A stretch of 6,213 nucleotides of DNA. It comes from Candidatus Colimonas fimequi (GTDB lineage: Bacteria > Bacillota > Clostridia > Peptostreptococcales > Anaerovoracaceae). The stretch's first letter is position 1. Every line of letters begins with the position of its first letter. The stretch lies in the NCBI GenBank assembly GCA_018065295.1, contig JAGHTQ010000193.1, positions 1-6,213 of the forward strand, written 5' to 3'. A program made the translations under genes and the position numbers. The notes below the pieces were generated by a model, which saw nothing but the letters and a program-made list of their open reading frames with translations, searched no databases and had not been told where the DNA came from. Positions 5,269 to 6,213 of the stretch are shown piece after piece.

Positions 5269-5298
5269 AAAAAATCGCAAGAATTTTGCGATTTTTTT
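5269..5298 (-). terminator. Bidirectional terminator downstream of bioB
   Basis: AAAAAATCGCAA (5269-5280), a 5-nt loop and TTGCGATTTTTT (5286-5297) form a perfect 12-bp inverted repeat with A/T tracts on both sides, so it can work in either direction. It lies about 90 nt past the bioB stop and would end bioB transcription. The 5299-5389 gap holds only a weak GC hairpin (TCGCC / GGCGA) without a U-run. Confidence 0.85.
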
Positions 5299-5389
5299 AA
5301 CAATATTTCACTGTAATAATAACCATTAACACCTTTAACTGGAAATCTCGCCCGCCGCCAGGCGAAAAGTATTACATTATGTCAGAGTT

Positions 5390-6213
5390 TTACTTTGCAA
5401 AATCTGGGGTAATGTCACGTCCAAGACCAAGAAGCATGGCCTTGTCGTCAGCGATTCCTGATGATGTTGTTGTCAGCATATTGCCTGTGATTGCAGCACT
5501 TGCGCCACCTGTGAATGCCTTGGCTCCCCCGTTACTGAGCAGTGCTCTGCCAGCCGCAAGACGAATATGAGCCTGCGGGTTAATGTATCTGAAAAACGCA
5601 ACGGTTCTCAGGATGTCGTCTTCTGTCAGCTGAGGCAGGTCCTCGAGAGGAGTTCCTGGGATCGGCATCAGTGAGTTAATTGGAATTGAGTCAACGCCCA
5701 CTTCTGCAAGTGAAATGGCCATATCCAGACGGTCTTCCCATGTCTCGCCAAGACCTATGATACCGCCGGAGCACACGCTCATTCCAGCCGCCTGAGCCCT
5801 TCTCAGATTGTCCATCTTATCGGCGTATGTGTGAGTAGTGCAGATGTTTGGGAAATTGCGCTGAGAAGTCTCGATGTTGCAGTGATATCTGTGCACCCCA
5901 GTCTCATAAAGGGCTTCAAACTGCTGGTCTGTAAGGAATCCCAGTGACGCGCAAAGGTCAATCTTGCACTCCCTCTTCAGTCTCTCGAAAGCGCTAATAG
6001 TCTTCTCAAAAGTACTCGCACTCGGACCCTTACCAGACGTAACGATGCTATATCTGTGCACACCCTCGTCCTCGTTGCTCTTAGCCAGTGCCACCAGCTC
6101 GTCCTCGTCAATGTACTCGTACTGCTCGCATCCGCTGTTATATCTCACCGACTGTGCGCAAAACTTGCAGTCCTCACCGCACTTACCGCTTCTACCATTA
6201 ACAATCGTGCAAA
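5390..6213 (-). CDS. bioB: Biotin synthase, N terminus beyond window edge
   Basis: BioB is the radical-SAM enzyme that inserts sulfur into dethiobiotin, the last step of biotin synthesis. The visible 273 residues include the radical-SAM motif CGEDCKFC (C11, C15, C18 of the fragment), NIETS (112-116), SVCSGGIIGLGE (145-156), MPIPGTPLE (182-190) and IRLAAGR (216-222). Full-length BioB is usually about 320 residues, so roughly 45 are missing at the right edge; the frame stays open there. Of the classical [2Fe-2S] ligands, the second and third Cys (C87 in LCASLG, C147) and the Arg in IRLAAGR are kept. The first, normally Cys in the R-[FY]-C context, is Ser55 here (HRYSIV). Extra Cys residues occur at C28, C82, C111 (YHCNIETS) and C124 (NICTTHTY). 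This suggests a different auxiliary cluster, as described for BioB of some anaerobes. The gene is followed by a terminator. Confidence 0.95.
   Translation of the reverse strand, partial: CTIVNGRSGKCGEDCKFCAQSVRYNSGCEQYEYIDEDELVALAKSNEDEGVHRYSIVTSGKGPSASTFEKTISAFERLKRECKIDLCASLGFLTDQQFEALYETGVHRYHCNIETSQRNFPNICTTHTYADKMDNLRRAQAAGMSVCSGGIIGLGETWEDRLDMAISLAEVGVDSIPINSLMPIPGTPLEDLPQLTEDDILRTVAFFRYINPQAHIRLAAGRALLSNGGAKAFTGGASAAITGNMLTTTSSGIADDKAMLLGLGRDITPDFAK

Overview
The window reads as a chromosomal segment of a moderate-GC anaerobic Gram-positive bacterium, most likely a clostridium, with a coriobacterium as the alternative. The grounds are strong Gram-positive-type terminators, TTGnnn/TATAAT-type promoters with 17-bp spacers, a Cys-rich biotin synthase variant of the kind I recall from gut anaerobes, and two genes that look leaderless. 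No phage, transposase, tRNA or rRNA gene is visible.

Layout: (1) 1-190 is non-coding and carries a degenerate array of about 72-bp units built on AAGATGCTGAG. (2) 191-1338 is a two-gene minus-strand operon. It encodes an XRE-type helix-turn-helix protein with a very acidic tail, then an overlapping gene for a basic protein of seven 11-residue amphipathic repeats and a C-terminal membrane segment. It ends in a clear terminator. (3) 1339-1528 is a divergent control region with two promoters and a palindrome between them. (4) 1529-3562 is a full-length UvrD/PcrA-type helicase on the plus strand, apparently translated from a leaderless mRNA. (5) 3563-3932 holds a second copy of the 72-bp array and the terminator of the next gene. 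(6) 4072-4971 is an EamA/DMT-family exporter on the minus strand, again apparently leaderless. (7) 4972-5389 holds exporter promoters and a promoter-to-terminator interval that may be a small RNA or a long leader. (8) 5390-6213 is the C-terminal 273 residues of biotin synthase (BioB); its start lies beyond the right edge.

Functional picture: the HTH protein could control both its own operon and the divergent helicase, since the palindrome lies between the two promoters; this is inference. Both repeat arrays sit where plus-strand transcription runs toward a minus-strand gene. Each unit can form a plus-strand hairpin followed by a U-rich tail, so the arrays may act as repeated terminators. The exporter and bioB are co-directional but separated by a terminator, so they are probably not one operon. 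The points most worth checking are the hairpin array, the 11-residue-repeat membrane protein, the candidate 160-nt RNA, the leaderless starts and the BioB ligand changes.
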